Below, in pieces: positions 32,265 to 41,036 of a DNA stretch of 64,000 nt. The DNA lies in NCBI GenBank assembly GCA_964462525.1, contig CAYWWY010000002.1, forward strand, positions 1-64,000. Reading direction: 5' to 3'. The notes beneath the pieces are model-generated. The model was not told the origin of the DNA. It saw only the letters and a list, made by a program, of their open reading frames with translations, and did no database searches. Position 1 is the stretch's first letter, and every line of letters begins with the position of its first letter. The translations under genes were made by a program, and so were the position numbers. The stretch is from CAYWWY01 sp964462525 (lineage in GTDB: Bacteria; Thermotogota; Thermotogae; MWEM01).

Positions 32265-34901
32265 TTAATTCTTGATTGCAGCGTGGGCTGCCGCTAATCG
32301 CGCTACCGGAACCCTATAGGGAGAACAACTGACATAGTTCAAGCCCACTAAATGACAGAATTCGATCGAATTTGGATCACCCCCGTGTTCTCCACATATA
32401 CCCACCTTAAGGTTTGGTTTCACGCTCCGCCCTTTCTCGGTGGCCATTTTAACGAGCGGTCCGACACCAATCCGATCCAACCGTTTGAAGGGATCGAACT
32501 CCATAATCCCTTTCTCTAAATAATCTTTGATAAACTTCCCGGCGTCGTCTCGGCTGAAGCCATAGGTCATCTGGGTTAGATCATTGGTGCCAAAAGAGAA
32601 AAATTCTGCATACTGCGCTACTTCATCAGCAGTAATGGCTCCTCTTGGGACTTCGATCATCGTTCCCACCAAATAATCAAGGGGTACGCCTGCCTGTTTG
32701 ATCATGGAATTCGCTTCTCGGCGGACAATCTCTTCCATCATCTTCAGCTCATCGGCAATGCCTACGAGAGGAATCATGATTTCGGGTTTGACTTCTACTC
32801 CTTCTTTGACCAGGTCAATGGCAGCGCCGATGATGGCTCGAGTCTGCATAACGGCAATCTCGGGGTAGGTAACGCACAATCGGACCCCTCGATGACCCAA
32901 CATAGGATTGAATTCACTCAACTCTTCAACAGCTTGCTTCAGCTCTTCAATACTGATATTCAGATCTTTTGCCACCTTGGCCTGCACTTCGGGTTCATGT
33001 GGAAGAAATTCGTGAAGGGGAGGATCGATCAATCGGATCGTTACAGGCAGCCCATTCATTGCTTTTAAGATTCCATAAAAATCTTCCTTTTGTATGGGTT
33101 CCAGCAAATCAAGTTCTTTTTGCCTGGATTCAAGACTTCGGGCCATAATCATCCTGCGCACGATCTGAATTCGGTCGGCCTCGAAGAACATATGTTCGGT
33201 TCTACACAGCCCAATGCCTTCCGCCCCAAACTGCCGTGCCACCGTTGCGTCTTTGGGAATATCAGCATTTGTGCGAATACCCAACTTTCTCAATTCATCA
33301 GCCCATCCCAACAGAGTAGCAACTGATCCCGAGAGTCCTTCTGGTTGGATGGTGATGATTTTGCCAAGCAGCACTTCTCCTGTCGTCCCGTCAATGGAGA
33401 TCCAATCTCCTTCTTTGACCACTGCCCCATTGACTTTGAATTGTTTGTTTTTCTCGCTTATCTCAAGATCTTCCGCGCCGACAATGGCAGGTTCTCCCAT
33501 ACCGCGCGCAACTACAGCCGCGTGCGAAGTCATTCCTCCACGAGCAGTCAAGATACCCTCCGCTGCAGCCATCCCACCGATATCTTCAGGGGAGGTTTCC
33601 ATCCGGACCAAAATGACCTTTTCCCCTTTGGCAACCCATTCTTCCGCGGTTTTCGCCACAAAAACAACCCTTCCGGTTGCTGCGCCTGGAGATGCGGGAA
33701 GCGCTTTTGTTAGAATCTTTGCTTTCCTTCGTTCAACCGGATCAAAAGTCGGATGAAGCAGTTGCTCCACTTGATCTGGATCCACGCGGAGTACTGCTGT
33801 CTTTTTGTCTATGACTCCTTCTTCAACCATATCAACCGCGCACTGAACTGCAGCAGCAGCAGTCCGTTTCGCGTTTCGTGTCTGCAAAATATACAAAATT
33901 TCTTTCTCGATAGTAAACTCGACGTCTTGCATATCTTTGTAATGGGTTTCCAATCTTCGGAAGACTTCCGTTAGCTGATGATACACCTGTGGCCATTTGT
34001 TTTGCATTTGATCCAGAGGTAATGGAGTGCGGATACCAGCCACAACATCCTCTCCTTGCGCATTGGCCAAAAACTCCCCATAAAACTTTTTTTCTCCGTT
34101 GGACGGGTTTCGAGTAAATGCAACCCCTGTTCCGCTATCGTCCCCCATATTCCCATAAACCATAGAAACAATGTTAACAGCCGTTCCTTTGTACTTCCCT
34201 TCAGGGATTTGATTCAATTTCCGATAGGTAATGGCTCTTTCATTCATCCAACTGTTGTTGACTGCGCTGATCGAAGCCCATAGTTGTTCATGGGGATTCT
34301 GAGGGAACTCTTTCCCATACTTCCGATAGGATTCCTTGTACAGCCCGACGAGTTTTTTCATATCCTGTGCGTCCAGTTCTGTATCAAGCTTAACTCCTTT
34401 GTCTTTCTTAATCCGATCCAAAGCTTCTTCAAACTCGTGATGAGGGATCTCCAAGACTACATCCCCGAACATTTGCATAAACCGTCGATACGAGTCATAG
34501 GCAAAACGCTCGTTTCCGGACTTTTCCGCGATGCCCTTCACTGTTGCGTCATTCAGACCTAAGTTTAAAATGGTATCCATCATCCCAGGCATAGAAATCG
34601 CTGCTCCAGATCGAACAGAAACCAGAAGGGGATCTTTGGGATCACCGAATTTCTTCCGTGTCTCGGCTTCTAATAAGGCCATAGCATCGGTAACTTCCTG
34701 CTTCAGGTTGTGGGGATAGGTTTTTCCGTTTTCGTAGAAGTAATGACACACGTCTGTGGAAAGCGTAAAACCAGGTGGAACGGGAATCCCTATATTCACC
34801 ATTTCAGCCAAGTTTGCTCCTTTTCCTCCCAACAATTCTTTCATCTGCGTAGATCCTTCGCATTTGCTCTTCCCAAAAAAATACACCCATTGTTTCAACA
34901 T
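32265..34901 (-). CDS. ppdK: Pyruvate, phosphate dikinase
   Basis: Interconverts pyruvate, ATP and phosphate with phosphoenolpyruvate, AMP and pyrophosphate in the cytoplasm. The ATG at 34901 has GGAGG nine bases upstream; an extended reading frame further upstream is not used. The 878 residues match the family. In order: ATP-grasp domain with ELLGGKGANLAEM and SVRSGAAISMPGMMDT, the swivelling phosphohistidine domain with GGMTSHAAVVARGMG, and the PEP-binding TIM barrel with GIGLCRTEHMFF, MLGHRGVRL and SFGTNDLTQMTYG, ending in GICGEHGGDP. It gives the organism a pyrophosphate-linked glycolytic or gluconeogenic step. Confidence 0.98.
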   Translation of the reverse strand: MLKQWVYFFGKSKCEGSTQMKELLGGKGANLAEMVNIGIPVPPGFTLSTDVCHYFYENGKTYPHNLKQEVTDAMALLEAETRKKFGDPKDPLLVSVRSGAAISMPGMMDTILNLGLNDATVKGIAEKSGNERFAYDSYRRFMQMFGDVVLEIPHHEFEEALDRIKKDKGVKLDTELDAQDMKKLVGLYKESYRKYGKEFPQNPHEQLWASISAVNNSWMNERAITYRKLNQIPEGKYKGTAVNIVSMVYGNMGDDSGTGVAFTRNPSNGEKKFYGEFLANAQGEDVVAGIRTPLPLDQMQNKWPQVYHQLTEVFRRLETHYKDMQDVEFTIEKEILYILQTRNAKRTAAAAVQCAVDMVEEGVIDKKTAVLRVDPDQVEQLLHPTFDPVERRKAKILTKALPASPGAATGRVVFVAKTAEEWVAKGEKVILVRMETSPEDIGGMAAAEGILTARGGMTSHAAVVARGMGEPAIVGAEDLEISEKNKQFKVNGAVVKEGDWISIDGTTGEVLLGKIITIQPEGLSGSVATLLGWADELRKLGIRTNADIPKDATVARQFGAEGIGLCRTEHMFFEADRIQIVRRMIMARSLESRQKELDLLEPIQKEDFYGILKAMNGLPVTIRLIDPPLHEFLPHEPEVQAKVAKDLNISIEELKQAVEELSEFNPMLGHRGVRLCVTYPEIAVMQTRAIIGAAIDLVKEGVEVKPEIMIPLVGIADELKMMEEIVRREANSMIKQAGVPLDYLVGTMIEVPRGAITADEVAQYAEFFSFGTNDLTQMTYGFSRDDAGKFIKDYLEKGIMEFDPFKRLDRIGVGPLVKMATEKGRSVKPNLKVGICGEHGGDPNSIEFCHLVGLNYVSCSPYRVPVARLAAAHAAIKN

Positions 34902-34941
34902 CCAAGCATACCTCCTTTTCGATTCAAGGTTTTTTCGGGGT

Positions 34942-34950
34942 ATTATACCA
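34942..34950 (-). promoter_or_regulatory. Extended -10 promoter of ppdK
   Basis: TGG-TATAAT on the minus strand, about 40 bases before the ppdK start. No clear -35 box. It is divergent to, and close behind, the mscL promoter. Confidence 0.65.
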
Positions 34951-34988
34951 CATCTCATCTATCTCGGTTCTCCATCGGTTTTCTGTAC

Positions 34989-35017
34989 TTGATAAAATAA
35001 AGGAGTTGTTGTATAAT
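34989..35017 (+). promoter_or_regulatory. Promoter of mscL
   Basis: TTGATA (34989-34994), 17-base spacer, TATAAT (35012-35017), about 50 bases before the mscL start. Divergent to the ppdK promoter. Confidence 0.85.
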
Positions 35018-35066
35018 CGTTTATCACCTTTCTATGGTGTGGTTCTCCAAAGAAGGAGGGATGGCA

Positions 35067-35528
35067 ATGTGGAAAGAGTTTAAGAATTTTTTGACTCGAG
35101 GGAATATTCTGGAACTGGCTGTCGCATTTATTTTGGGTTTGGCTTTTAGCCCGATTGTTCGATCGTTAGTGGATGATATCATCATGCCACCGATCGGTAT
35201 GCTGTTGGGTAGAGTTGATTTCACCAATTTATTCGTCGCTCTTGATGGGAAGGAATACGCTTCTTTGGCGATAGCCCAAGAAGCGGGCGCGCCTACAATG
35301 AACTTCGGCCTCTTTATCAACACAATCGTAAACTTTATCATTATTGCATTCGCTATTTTCCTTATTTTGAGAGCAAAAGATCGGATGAAAAAGAAAGAAG
35401 AAGCGATGGAACCACCTGCGCCAACAACCAAAGAATGTCCGTTCTGTTGTTCATCAATCCCCATCGCTGCTCTTAGGTGCCCACATTGCACATCCGAACT
35501 GAAAAAAGGATCGGATATGATACAATAG
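35067..35528 (+). CDS. mscL: Large-conductance mechanosensitive channel MscL with C-terminal zinc ribbon
   Basis: 153 residues from ATG 35067, which has AAGGAGGG upstream at a suitable distance. The channel part (about 1-110) is standard: FKNFLTRGNILELAVAFILG forms the first helix, IMPPIGMLLG and the second helix NFGLFINTIVNFIIIAFA follow. It opens under membrane tension to release solutes during osmotic downshock. The C-terminal 25 residues add a four-cysteine ribbon, CPFC ... CPHC, not present in E. coli MscL; similar tails occur in some other bacterial MscL proteins. A second, unrelated channel (MscS type) is at 43517-44320. Confidence 0.95.
   Translation: MWKEFKNFLTRGNILELAVAFILGLAFSPIVRSLVDDIIMPPIGMLLGRVDFTNLFVALDGKEYASLAIAQEAGAPTMNFGLFINTIVNFIIIAFAIFLILRAKDRMKKKEEAMEPPAPTTKECPFCCSSIPIAALRCPHCTSELKKGSDMIQ
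35518..35526 (+). promoter_or_regulatory. Extended -10 promoter candidate of the ord operon
   Basis: TGA-TACAAT overlaps the mscL stop codon region, about 30 bases before the ord start. No clear -35 box. Confidence 0.45.
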
Positions 35529-35556
35529 CACAGAAAACCGAAAAGGAGGGATTGAT

Positions 35557-36585
35557 ATGATTCGTGTAGTTGTGGTTGGTCTTGGGGCCATGGGATCTGG
35601 GATTGCACGGAACATTCTTCGGAAGGAAGCGCTTCAGCTTGTAGGGGTTGTTGATCAAAGGGCTGAATGGAAAAAGAAAGACCTTGGAACAGTTTTGGGT
35701 GTCGGGCAATCTTTGAACATTTTTGTTTCGGATTCTCTGGAAACTGTCCTTTCCGATTCAGTTCCTGATTTAGCCGTGATCGCAACAGATTCTTTCGTCA
35801 AAGGGGTCTTTCCTTTAATCAAATCGTGCGTAGAAAAAAATATCCATGTAGTCACGATTGCCGAGGAAATGGCCTATCCTTTTGCCACGTCGCCGGAATA
35901 TGCCCAAATGATTGACAGTCTTGCGCGCCGCCATGGTGTCAGTGTCTTGGGTACCGGGATCAATCCTGGTTTTGTGCTTGATCAGCTCATCCTAAACATG
36001 ACGGGAGCTTGTCTTCAAGTGAAAAAGATCAAAGCCACCCGCGTGAACGATCTTTCTCCTTTTGGGAAAACAGTGATGATGACCCAAGGGGTGGGTACCA
36101 CTCCTGAGGAATTTCAAAAAGGGTTGGAATCAGGTAGCATCGTTGGGCATATCGGGTTCCCAGAGTCCATCCGGATGATTGCAGATGCTTTGGGATGGGA
36201 TTTGGACCGGATTGAAGAAGAGCGTGAACCCATTATTTCCACCACTCATAGGGAAACCCCCGTCGTCAAAGTTGAACCGGGAATGGTTGCTGGTTGTCGA
36301 CACATTGGTAGAGGTTATGATTTGGATGGAAATGTTGTCATTGAATTAATCCATCCCCAACAGATCCACCCTCATTTAGAAAACGTTGAAACGGGTGACT
36401 ATATTTGGATTGAGGGGGACCCGGATATCAACCTGAGTATTCAACCAGAAATTCCCGGAGGAAAGGGAACCATCGCCGCTGCTGTGAATATGATTCCCGT
36501 TGTAATCTCGACAGACCCTGGTCTTTACTCAATGGCTGACCTTCCCATACCAATATGCTTGCCCGAAAAAGAAGAAGATAGATGA
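35557..36585 (+). CDS. ord: 2,4-diaminopentanoate dehydrogenase
   Basis: NAD(P)-dependent oxidative deamination of 2,4-diaminopentanoate to 2-amino-4-oxopentanoate in anaerobic ornithine fermentation, as known from Clostridium sticklandii. 342 residues. N-terminal Rossmann motif GLGAMGSGIA, followed by the dihydrodipicolinate-reductase-like fold with GTGINPGFVLDQL and a C-terminal domain. Identification rests on the sequence pattern plus the downstream ortA-ortB pair. ATG at 35557 follows AAAGGAGGG; the stop overlaps ortA by four bases (ATGA). Confidence 0.88.
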   Translation: MIRVVVVGLGAMGSGIARNILRKEALQLVGVVDQRAEWKKKDLGTVLGVGQSLNIFVSDSLETVLSDSVPDLAVIATDSFVKGVFPLIKSCVEKNIHVVTIAEEMAYPFATSPEYAQMIDSLARRHGVSVLGTGINPGFVLDQLILNMTGACLQVKKIKATRVNDLSPFGKTVMMTQGVGTTPEEFQKGLESGSIVGHIGFPESIRMIADALGWDLDRIEEEREPIISTTHRETPVVKVEPGMVAGCRHIGRGYDLDGNVVIELIHPQQIHPHLENVETGDYIWIEGDPDINLSIQPEIPGGKGTIAAAVNMIPVVISTDPGLYSMADLPIPICLPEKEEDR

Positions 36586-36911
36586 AAAAAAACGCAAAGC
36601 AAGGAGATTGGGTAAAGATCCACTTTCGGATCCTTGAACCACATGATCGGCCTGATCATATTCCTGAGGAAACGAGAAAAACCCCTTTGGATGCCTACGT
36701 GAATGGGTTTATGTCTGTAGAAGAAGCTCAATTGGGCGATCGTGTTTCGATTCGAACCCTGATCGATCGAGAATATAAAGGTACCCTGGTTGAGGTGTTT
36801 CCCGCTCATACGCACTCGTTTGGAAAAGCGATTCCTGCTCTCCTCGAAATTGGTCCAAAGCTCAGAGCAAAAATCCGAGAGGGGGCGGATGACCATCGAA
36901 AAGTACAATGA
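36582..36911 (+). CDS. ortA: 2-amino-4-ketopentanoate thiolase, alpha subunit
   Basis: 109 residues. Small beta-rich partner of the PLP-containing OrtB; the complex cleaves 2-amino-4-ketopentanoate with coenzyme A to acetyl-CoA and alanine. The sequence has the family pattern KIHFRILEPHDR ... PLDAYVNGF ... TLVEVFPAHTHSFGKAIPAL. It starts as an ATGA overlap with ord and overlaps ortB by 23 bases, so the three genes are tightly coupled. Confidence 0.87.
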   Translation: MKKNAKQGDWVKIHFRILEPHDRPDHIPEETRKTPLDAYVNGFMSVEEAQLGDRVSIRTLIDREYKGTLVEVFPAHTHSFGKAIPALLEIGPKLRAKIREGADDHRKVQ

Positions 36912-38313
36912 CGTAATGGCCCGCAAAAACGAAATCATGAAGAAGGCTGTAGGAATAGACTATGATCGGTTTCGAACGGAAGGAATCGCCTTTGATTACG
37001 AACAGATGATGCAAGAAGCAGGGTATTCTATTGAAGAGATCATAAAAATCCAAATGTCCACGTCTGTAGGAAACACTCCATTAATTGAGCTTAAGAACAT
37101 TGGGAATCTAGTACGGAGAATAAGTCCGAAAGGCAAAGGAGCACGGATTTTCCTGAAAGATGAAGCCTGCAATCCTTCGGGGAGTTTCAAAGATCGAAGG
37201 GCTTCTGTAAGCGTCTTTCATGCTCATAAACATGGTTTCCCCGGCGTTGTTGCCGCAACGAGCGGAAATTATGGCGCAGCGGTAGCCTCCCAGGCAGCAA
37301 AATACAACTTGAAATGTATGATCCTTCAAGAAACATTTGATAGTAAAGGAGTCGGACAGCCCGAAATTCTTGAAAAAGGACGGTCTTGCGAAGCTTTAGG
37401 AGCTGAAGTGGTACAGATGACAGTCGGTCCTGAACTCTTTTATTATTTCCTGGTATGTTTGGAAGAAACTGGTTTTTTCAATGCCTCTTTGTATACTCCT
37501 TTTGGAATCAGCGGAATTGAAACCCTAGGTATGGAAATCGCAACTGAAATGAAGTTGAGAGAAAATCGATATCCCGATGTTGTGTTGGTGACTCATGCGG
37601 GGGGAGGAAATCTGACCGGGACTGCTCGTGGGTTAAGAAAAGCGCATGCAGACGGCACTCGCGTGATTGGGGCCAGTGTGGACCTTCACGGATTGCATAT
37701 GGCCAGCGATGTCGACTTTAACCGAAAATCTTTTACTACAGGACATACCGGTTTTGGCATTCCTTTTGCCGTATTCCCTGATCGAAGCGATGTTCCCCTA
37801 AACGCTGCTCGGCCATTGCGATATATGGATGACTACTATCTGGTTACCCAAGGTGAAGTGTTTTACACAACGGAAATGCTTGCGCAGTTGGAAGGGCTTC
37901 AAAGAGGCCCTGCTGGCAATACTTCTTTATGTGCTGCCATTGGTTTGGCTCGGAAGATGGAAAAAAACCAGATTATTGTTGTGCAGGAGACTGAATACAC
38001 AAGCGCGGGGAAGTGCCCGAGCGCCCAATTGAGTTTTGCTCTCGACCATGGCATTCGTGTCGATTGTGGAGACCCTTCTATGGACGAACCCGGCAATCGG
38101 ATTGTTATTCCCGAACGTACTGAACAAATTGCTCCTAAAAAGGTTGATTTAACCAAACTCCGCGCTTCCTATGTAAACCAAATGGTCAAATCGACTGGCA
38201 GAGTTGACTTTTCTCATGAAGAAATCCGATTCATGGCCGAAGATATCCGCTGCCATTCTGATGAAATCAAACGATTGATCCAATCGATTAAAAACGGTTC
38301 GAATGATCAATAG
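36889..38313 (+). CDS. ortB: 2-amino-4-ketopentanoate thiolase, beta subunit (PLP enzyme)
   Basis: 474 residues from ATG 36889, behind GAGGGGGCGG inside the end of ortA; the frame is open further upstream but has no such site. Fold type II PLP enzyme, related to threonine synthase: TSVGNTPLIELKNI, the PLP-lysine motif NPSGSFKDRRAS, the phosphate loop TSGNYGAAVASQA and the C-terminal VVQETEYTSAGK. Catalyses the thiolytic cleavage together with OrtA. Other genes of the pathway (ornithine racemase, the B12-dependent aminomutase OraSE) are not in the window. Confidence 0.88.
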   Translation: MTIEKYNDVMARKNEIMKKAVGIDYDRFRTEGIAFDYEQMMQEAGYSIEEIIKIQMSTSVGNTPLIELKNIGNLVRRISPKGKGARIFLKDEACNPSGSFKDRRASVSVFHAHKHGFPGVVAATSGNYGAAVASQAAKYNLKCMILQETFDSKGVGQPEILEKGRSCEALGAEVVQMTVGPELFYYFLVCLEETGFFNASLYTPFGISGIETLGMEIATEMKLRENRYPDVVLVTHAGGGNLTGTARGLRKAHADGTRVIGASVDLHGLHMASDVDFNRKSFTTGHTGFGIPFAVFPDRSDVPLNAARPLRYMDDYYLVTQGEVFYTTEMLAQLEGLQRGPAGNTSLCAAIGLARKMEKNQIIVVQETEYTSAGKCPSAQLSFALDHGIRVDCGDPSMDEPGNRIVIPERTEQIAPKKVDLTKLRASYVNQMVKSTGRVDFSHEEIRFMAEDIRCHSDEIKRLIQSIKNGSNDQ

Positions 38314-38327
38314 GTAGGGAGGAAACG

Positions 38328-40562
38328 TTGAAATATTTCCGGCTGCTCATGATCTTGGGGGGATTCTTAGCGCTATGGCTGTTTTTCTTTTGGATCACTG
38401 CGCCTTCAGGCACTGTCTTGGACGGTCGATGGGTGGGAGAGCTAAATGGCGATCCATATACGGCTACTTTTTTGCTGCATCTGGAACAACCAGGAATCAT
38501 TGATCTCAAGCTTTCCCGGCCTTTGGGGATTCCTTCTGGCGAAACCCTAAAAATACCCACACTCTTTACCAACCAAATTCGCGTGTACCTAAACGGCTCT
38601 CTGATCGGTGAAGCGAGATCCTCTTCCTATCCACAACCCGAATTCTTTTACGGAGGGTTATCTTTTTCCTTTGAATCTGGTCAACTCCAATCAACCAATA
38701 TCATGGAGATTGAGCTTTCTTCGCAAAATGATTTAATCATCTTCCCAAGTCCCTACATCGAAATCCAATGGATGGTGCGCCTGAAGGAATTCCTTTTTCG
38801 TATGTTCGATGGATATTTCCTTTTCTTTGCAATCGGAATGAATATTCTTTTAGCCATTTTGCTTTTCCGAATGGGAAGAGCAATCAACCAATATGAAAAT
38901 GCCTATTTCGGAATGGGCGCCTCTGCAATATTCAGTTCGGTTCTGATTTTTTCCCACGCGCAGGGTTTTTTGAGTTCCGCTTATTTCTTTGAGCCAATAT
39001 ACACGAACGCTATCGCTGGAACACTGGCATCATTCACACTCCTTTGGGGGATTGAAAGCTATCTCACAAAGAAGATCTATTTTTCAAAGTTGATGGCGGT
39101 CTTTACGATCCTTTCTCTATTCCTCATTCCCTTGATTGGAGGAGGGCTTGCCAGCATTGCGACGATTGTTAATTTTGCTTTAATCGGGACAATTTCCATA
39201 ATCAACAGAAAGAATCAGTTCTTCTACGCAGTGCTTTTTTTGGGAATGGCTCTGATCATTGATTTGATTACACAGACGATCCGTGGATATGTTCCGATTT
39301 ACTTGACTTCCTATGGAACGCTTATCGTGACCCTCACGTGTGGTTTGGTTCTTGTTGAAGAATATCGAAAGGTCTTTTTCAATCTGGAAGCGACATCAAA
39401 TCAATTATCTGCTTCAAATGAAGAACTAACCGCGATTAATGAAGAACTGGAGCATTCGTACTCCGAACTGGATACTACGATCGGAAAGTTCGAAAGACTA
39501 GTGGATTCCACCACAACCCTGATCCAAGCCTCCACCGATTCCAATGAAACCTTTCTGTCGCAACTATTGGAGCGGGCCACGGAAATTATTTCGGAGGCCG
39601 ATTGTGGGAGTGTCTCTTTGATTGAAGGGGAAGATTGGAAATATATCCATGCTGTGGGGCAGGATATTAAGAAACTACAGGAGATTCCTCTGAAAGCTGA
39701 GTATTTTGAGATTTCTGACACCGTACGGAAAATCGGTTTGGAGAATCTCCAAATGCCAGAACCGATAAAGGAACAGTTCATGAGGGTTGTTCCCTCCATC
39801 AAAGAAACCCTTGTCGTCCCCCTTCGATTGAATCAGAAAACACTGGGGCATATGACTTTGGATATTCGTTCCGACCAAGATAAAGAATTTAGTGACGATG
39901 CGCCGCGAATCCTAGAAGCATTAGGAAGCCTCGCTTCTGCTTTTTTGGCTTTTCGGCGGCTCGGAGACATGCAGAAACGATTCCAGGAAGGGATTATCCT
40001 CTCGATCATTCGGATTCTAGAAATCCATGATACCTACACCAAAGGCCATTCTGATCATGTTGCGGAAGTCGCAGCGGCTATTGCAATTCAACTGGGGTTT
40101 TCCCCAGTAGAAATTGATCAAGTATATTGGACGGGTATGGTTCACGATATCGGAAAGATCCTCGTTCCTCAAGCCATTCTCAATAAACCGGGGAAGCTAA
40201 GTGAATTGGAGTTTGAAGTGATTAAGTATCACCCTGTTTGGGGGTTTGAGGTTCTAAGTGGTTCTCAGGAACTGAACTCGGCTGCGATAGCAGTTCGGCA
40301 CCATCATGAACGCTTTGACGGGAATGGGTATCCGGATGAACTTACAGGGGAAGAAATCCCTCTGGTTTCACGAATCATTGCAGTTGCGGATACATGGGAT
40401 GCTATGGTTCGAGATCGATCCTATCGTAGGGCTTTGAAATATGATGAAGCGATCCACGAATTGAACAAGCATAAAGGCACGCAATTTGATCCGCAAGTCA
40501 TTGAAGCTTTTTTACGCGTGTTGGATAATGAAGATCAAGTGAAGAAGTACAAGGTACTGTAA
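38328..40562 (+). CDS. Membrane HD-GYP phosphodiesterase with 7TM sensor and GAF domain
   Basis: 744 residues. N-terminal helix (about 6-26), an extracytoplasmic beta-rich domain (about 30-150), a block of seven membrane helices (about 155-350) like 7TMR-DISM receptors, a coiled coil (about 355-395), a GAF domain (about 400-530) and a C-terminal HD-GYP domain with HSDHVAEVA, the HDIGK catalytic pair and HHERFDGNGYP. HD-GYP enzymes hydrolyse cyclic di-GMP. It starts at a TTG (38328) preceded by GGGAGG at good distance. It follows ortB by 14 bases and is closed by a strong terminator. The ligand sensed is unknown. Confidence 0.9.
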   Translation: MKYFRLLMILGGFLALWLFFFWITAPSGTVLDGRWVGELNGDPYTATFLLHLEQPGIIDLKLSRPLGIPSGETLKIPTLFTNQIRVYLNGSLIGEARSSSYPQPEFFYGGLSFSFESGQLQSTNIMEIELSSQNDLIIFPSPYIEIQWMVRLKEFLFRMFDGYFLFFAIGMNILLAILLFRMGRAINQYENAYFGMGASAIFSSVLIFSHAQGFLSSAYFFEPIYTNAIAGTLASFTLLWGIESYLTKKIYFSKLMAVFTILSLFLIPLIGGGLASIATIVNFALIGTISIINRKNQFFYAVLFLGMALIIDLITQTIRGYVPIYLTSYGTLIVTLTCGLVLVEEYRKVFFNLEATSNQLSASNEELTAINEELEHSYSELDTTIGKFERLVDSTTTLIQASTDSNETFLSQLLERATEIISEADCGSVSLIEGEDWKYIHAVGQDIKKLQEIPLKAEYFEISDTVRKIGLENLQMPEPIKEQFMRVVPSIKETLVVPLRLNQKTLGHMTLDIRSDQDKEFSDDAPRILEALGSLASAFLAFRRLGDMQKRFQEGIILSIIRILEIHDTYTKGHSDHVAEVAAAIAIQLGFSPVEIDQVYWTGMVHDIGKILVPQAILNKPGKLSELEFEVIKYHPVWGFEVLSGSQELNSAAIAVRHHHERFDGNGYPDELTGEEIPLVSRIIAVADTWDAMVRDRSYRRALKYDEAIHELNKHKGTQFDPQVIEAFLRVLDNEDQVKKYKVL

Positions 40563-40606
40563 AGTAGATAAGCAGACCTCCAGAGATGAATAACCAATGA
40601 GAACAG

Positions 40607-40644
40607 AATTGACAAAACACCCCAAAGGGGGTGTTTTGTCAATT
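40607..40644. terminator. Bidirectional terminator (perfect 17-pair hairpin)
   Basis: AATTGACAAAACACCCC pairs perfectly with GGGGTGTTTTGTCAATT around a four-base loop AAAG. Because the stem contains A and T runs, both strands give a stem followed by U-rich sequence. It serves the rightward HD-GYP gene and the leftward small gene whose last codons lie inside it. Confidence 0.93.
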
Positions 40645-40947
40645 ACGGACCATCATTTCCTTGAGATTTTGCAGAAGATCTGCATTCCCAAAACTCGCTT
40701 CTTCAAGGGTCTTCACGAAGGAGATTTTCCCGCGAATCACACCCATAAAATCATTCTCTTCCAATTGGTGGATGATAAACCCTTCTCGAACTGCAATGAT
40801 ATTGTACGTGGTATCTAACCCATCGTTCTTTTCAAAATTTAGCGAGGCCAAACGTGTTCCGGTAAATTCAATCATTACTGCCGATCCATGGGATTGTGCG
40901 GCGCAGTCGCTTTGAATTGTACCTACTAGAGCCATATACTGCATCAT
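40639..40947 (-). CDS. Small protein of unknown function
   Basis: 102 residues from the first of two ATG codons at 40947, which follow AAAGGGGGGCAC. I do not recognise the family. The sequence is that of a soluble alpha/beta protein without a signal peptide: MMQYMALVGTIQSD, then GSAVMIEFTGTRLASL and the C-terminal helix ADLLQNLKEMM. The stop lies inside the bidirectional terminator, and a good ribosome-binding site is present, so I consider it real. It could be co-transcribed with the ZIP transporter, 89 bases upstream. Confidence 0.65.
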   Translation of the reverse strand: MMQYMALVGTIQSDCAAQSHGSAVMIEFTGTRLASLNFEKNDGLDTTYNIIAVREGFIIHQLEENDFMGVIRGKISFVKTLEEASFGNADLLQNLKEMMVRN

Positions 40948-41036
40948 TGTGCCCCCCTTTCGGAAAATGCGTAGCGGTTGAAAGCTTTCGAAACGAGGTA
41001 CCACTTTGTAATGACGTACTTTTTTCCCTGGATCTT

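Noticed and set aside
36790..36888. Longer start for ortB
   Set aside because: The upstream extension lies inside ortA and has no ribosome-binding site, whereas ATG 36889 has GAGGGGGCGG directly before it.
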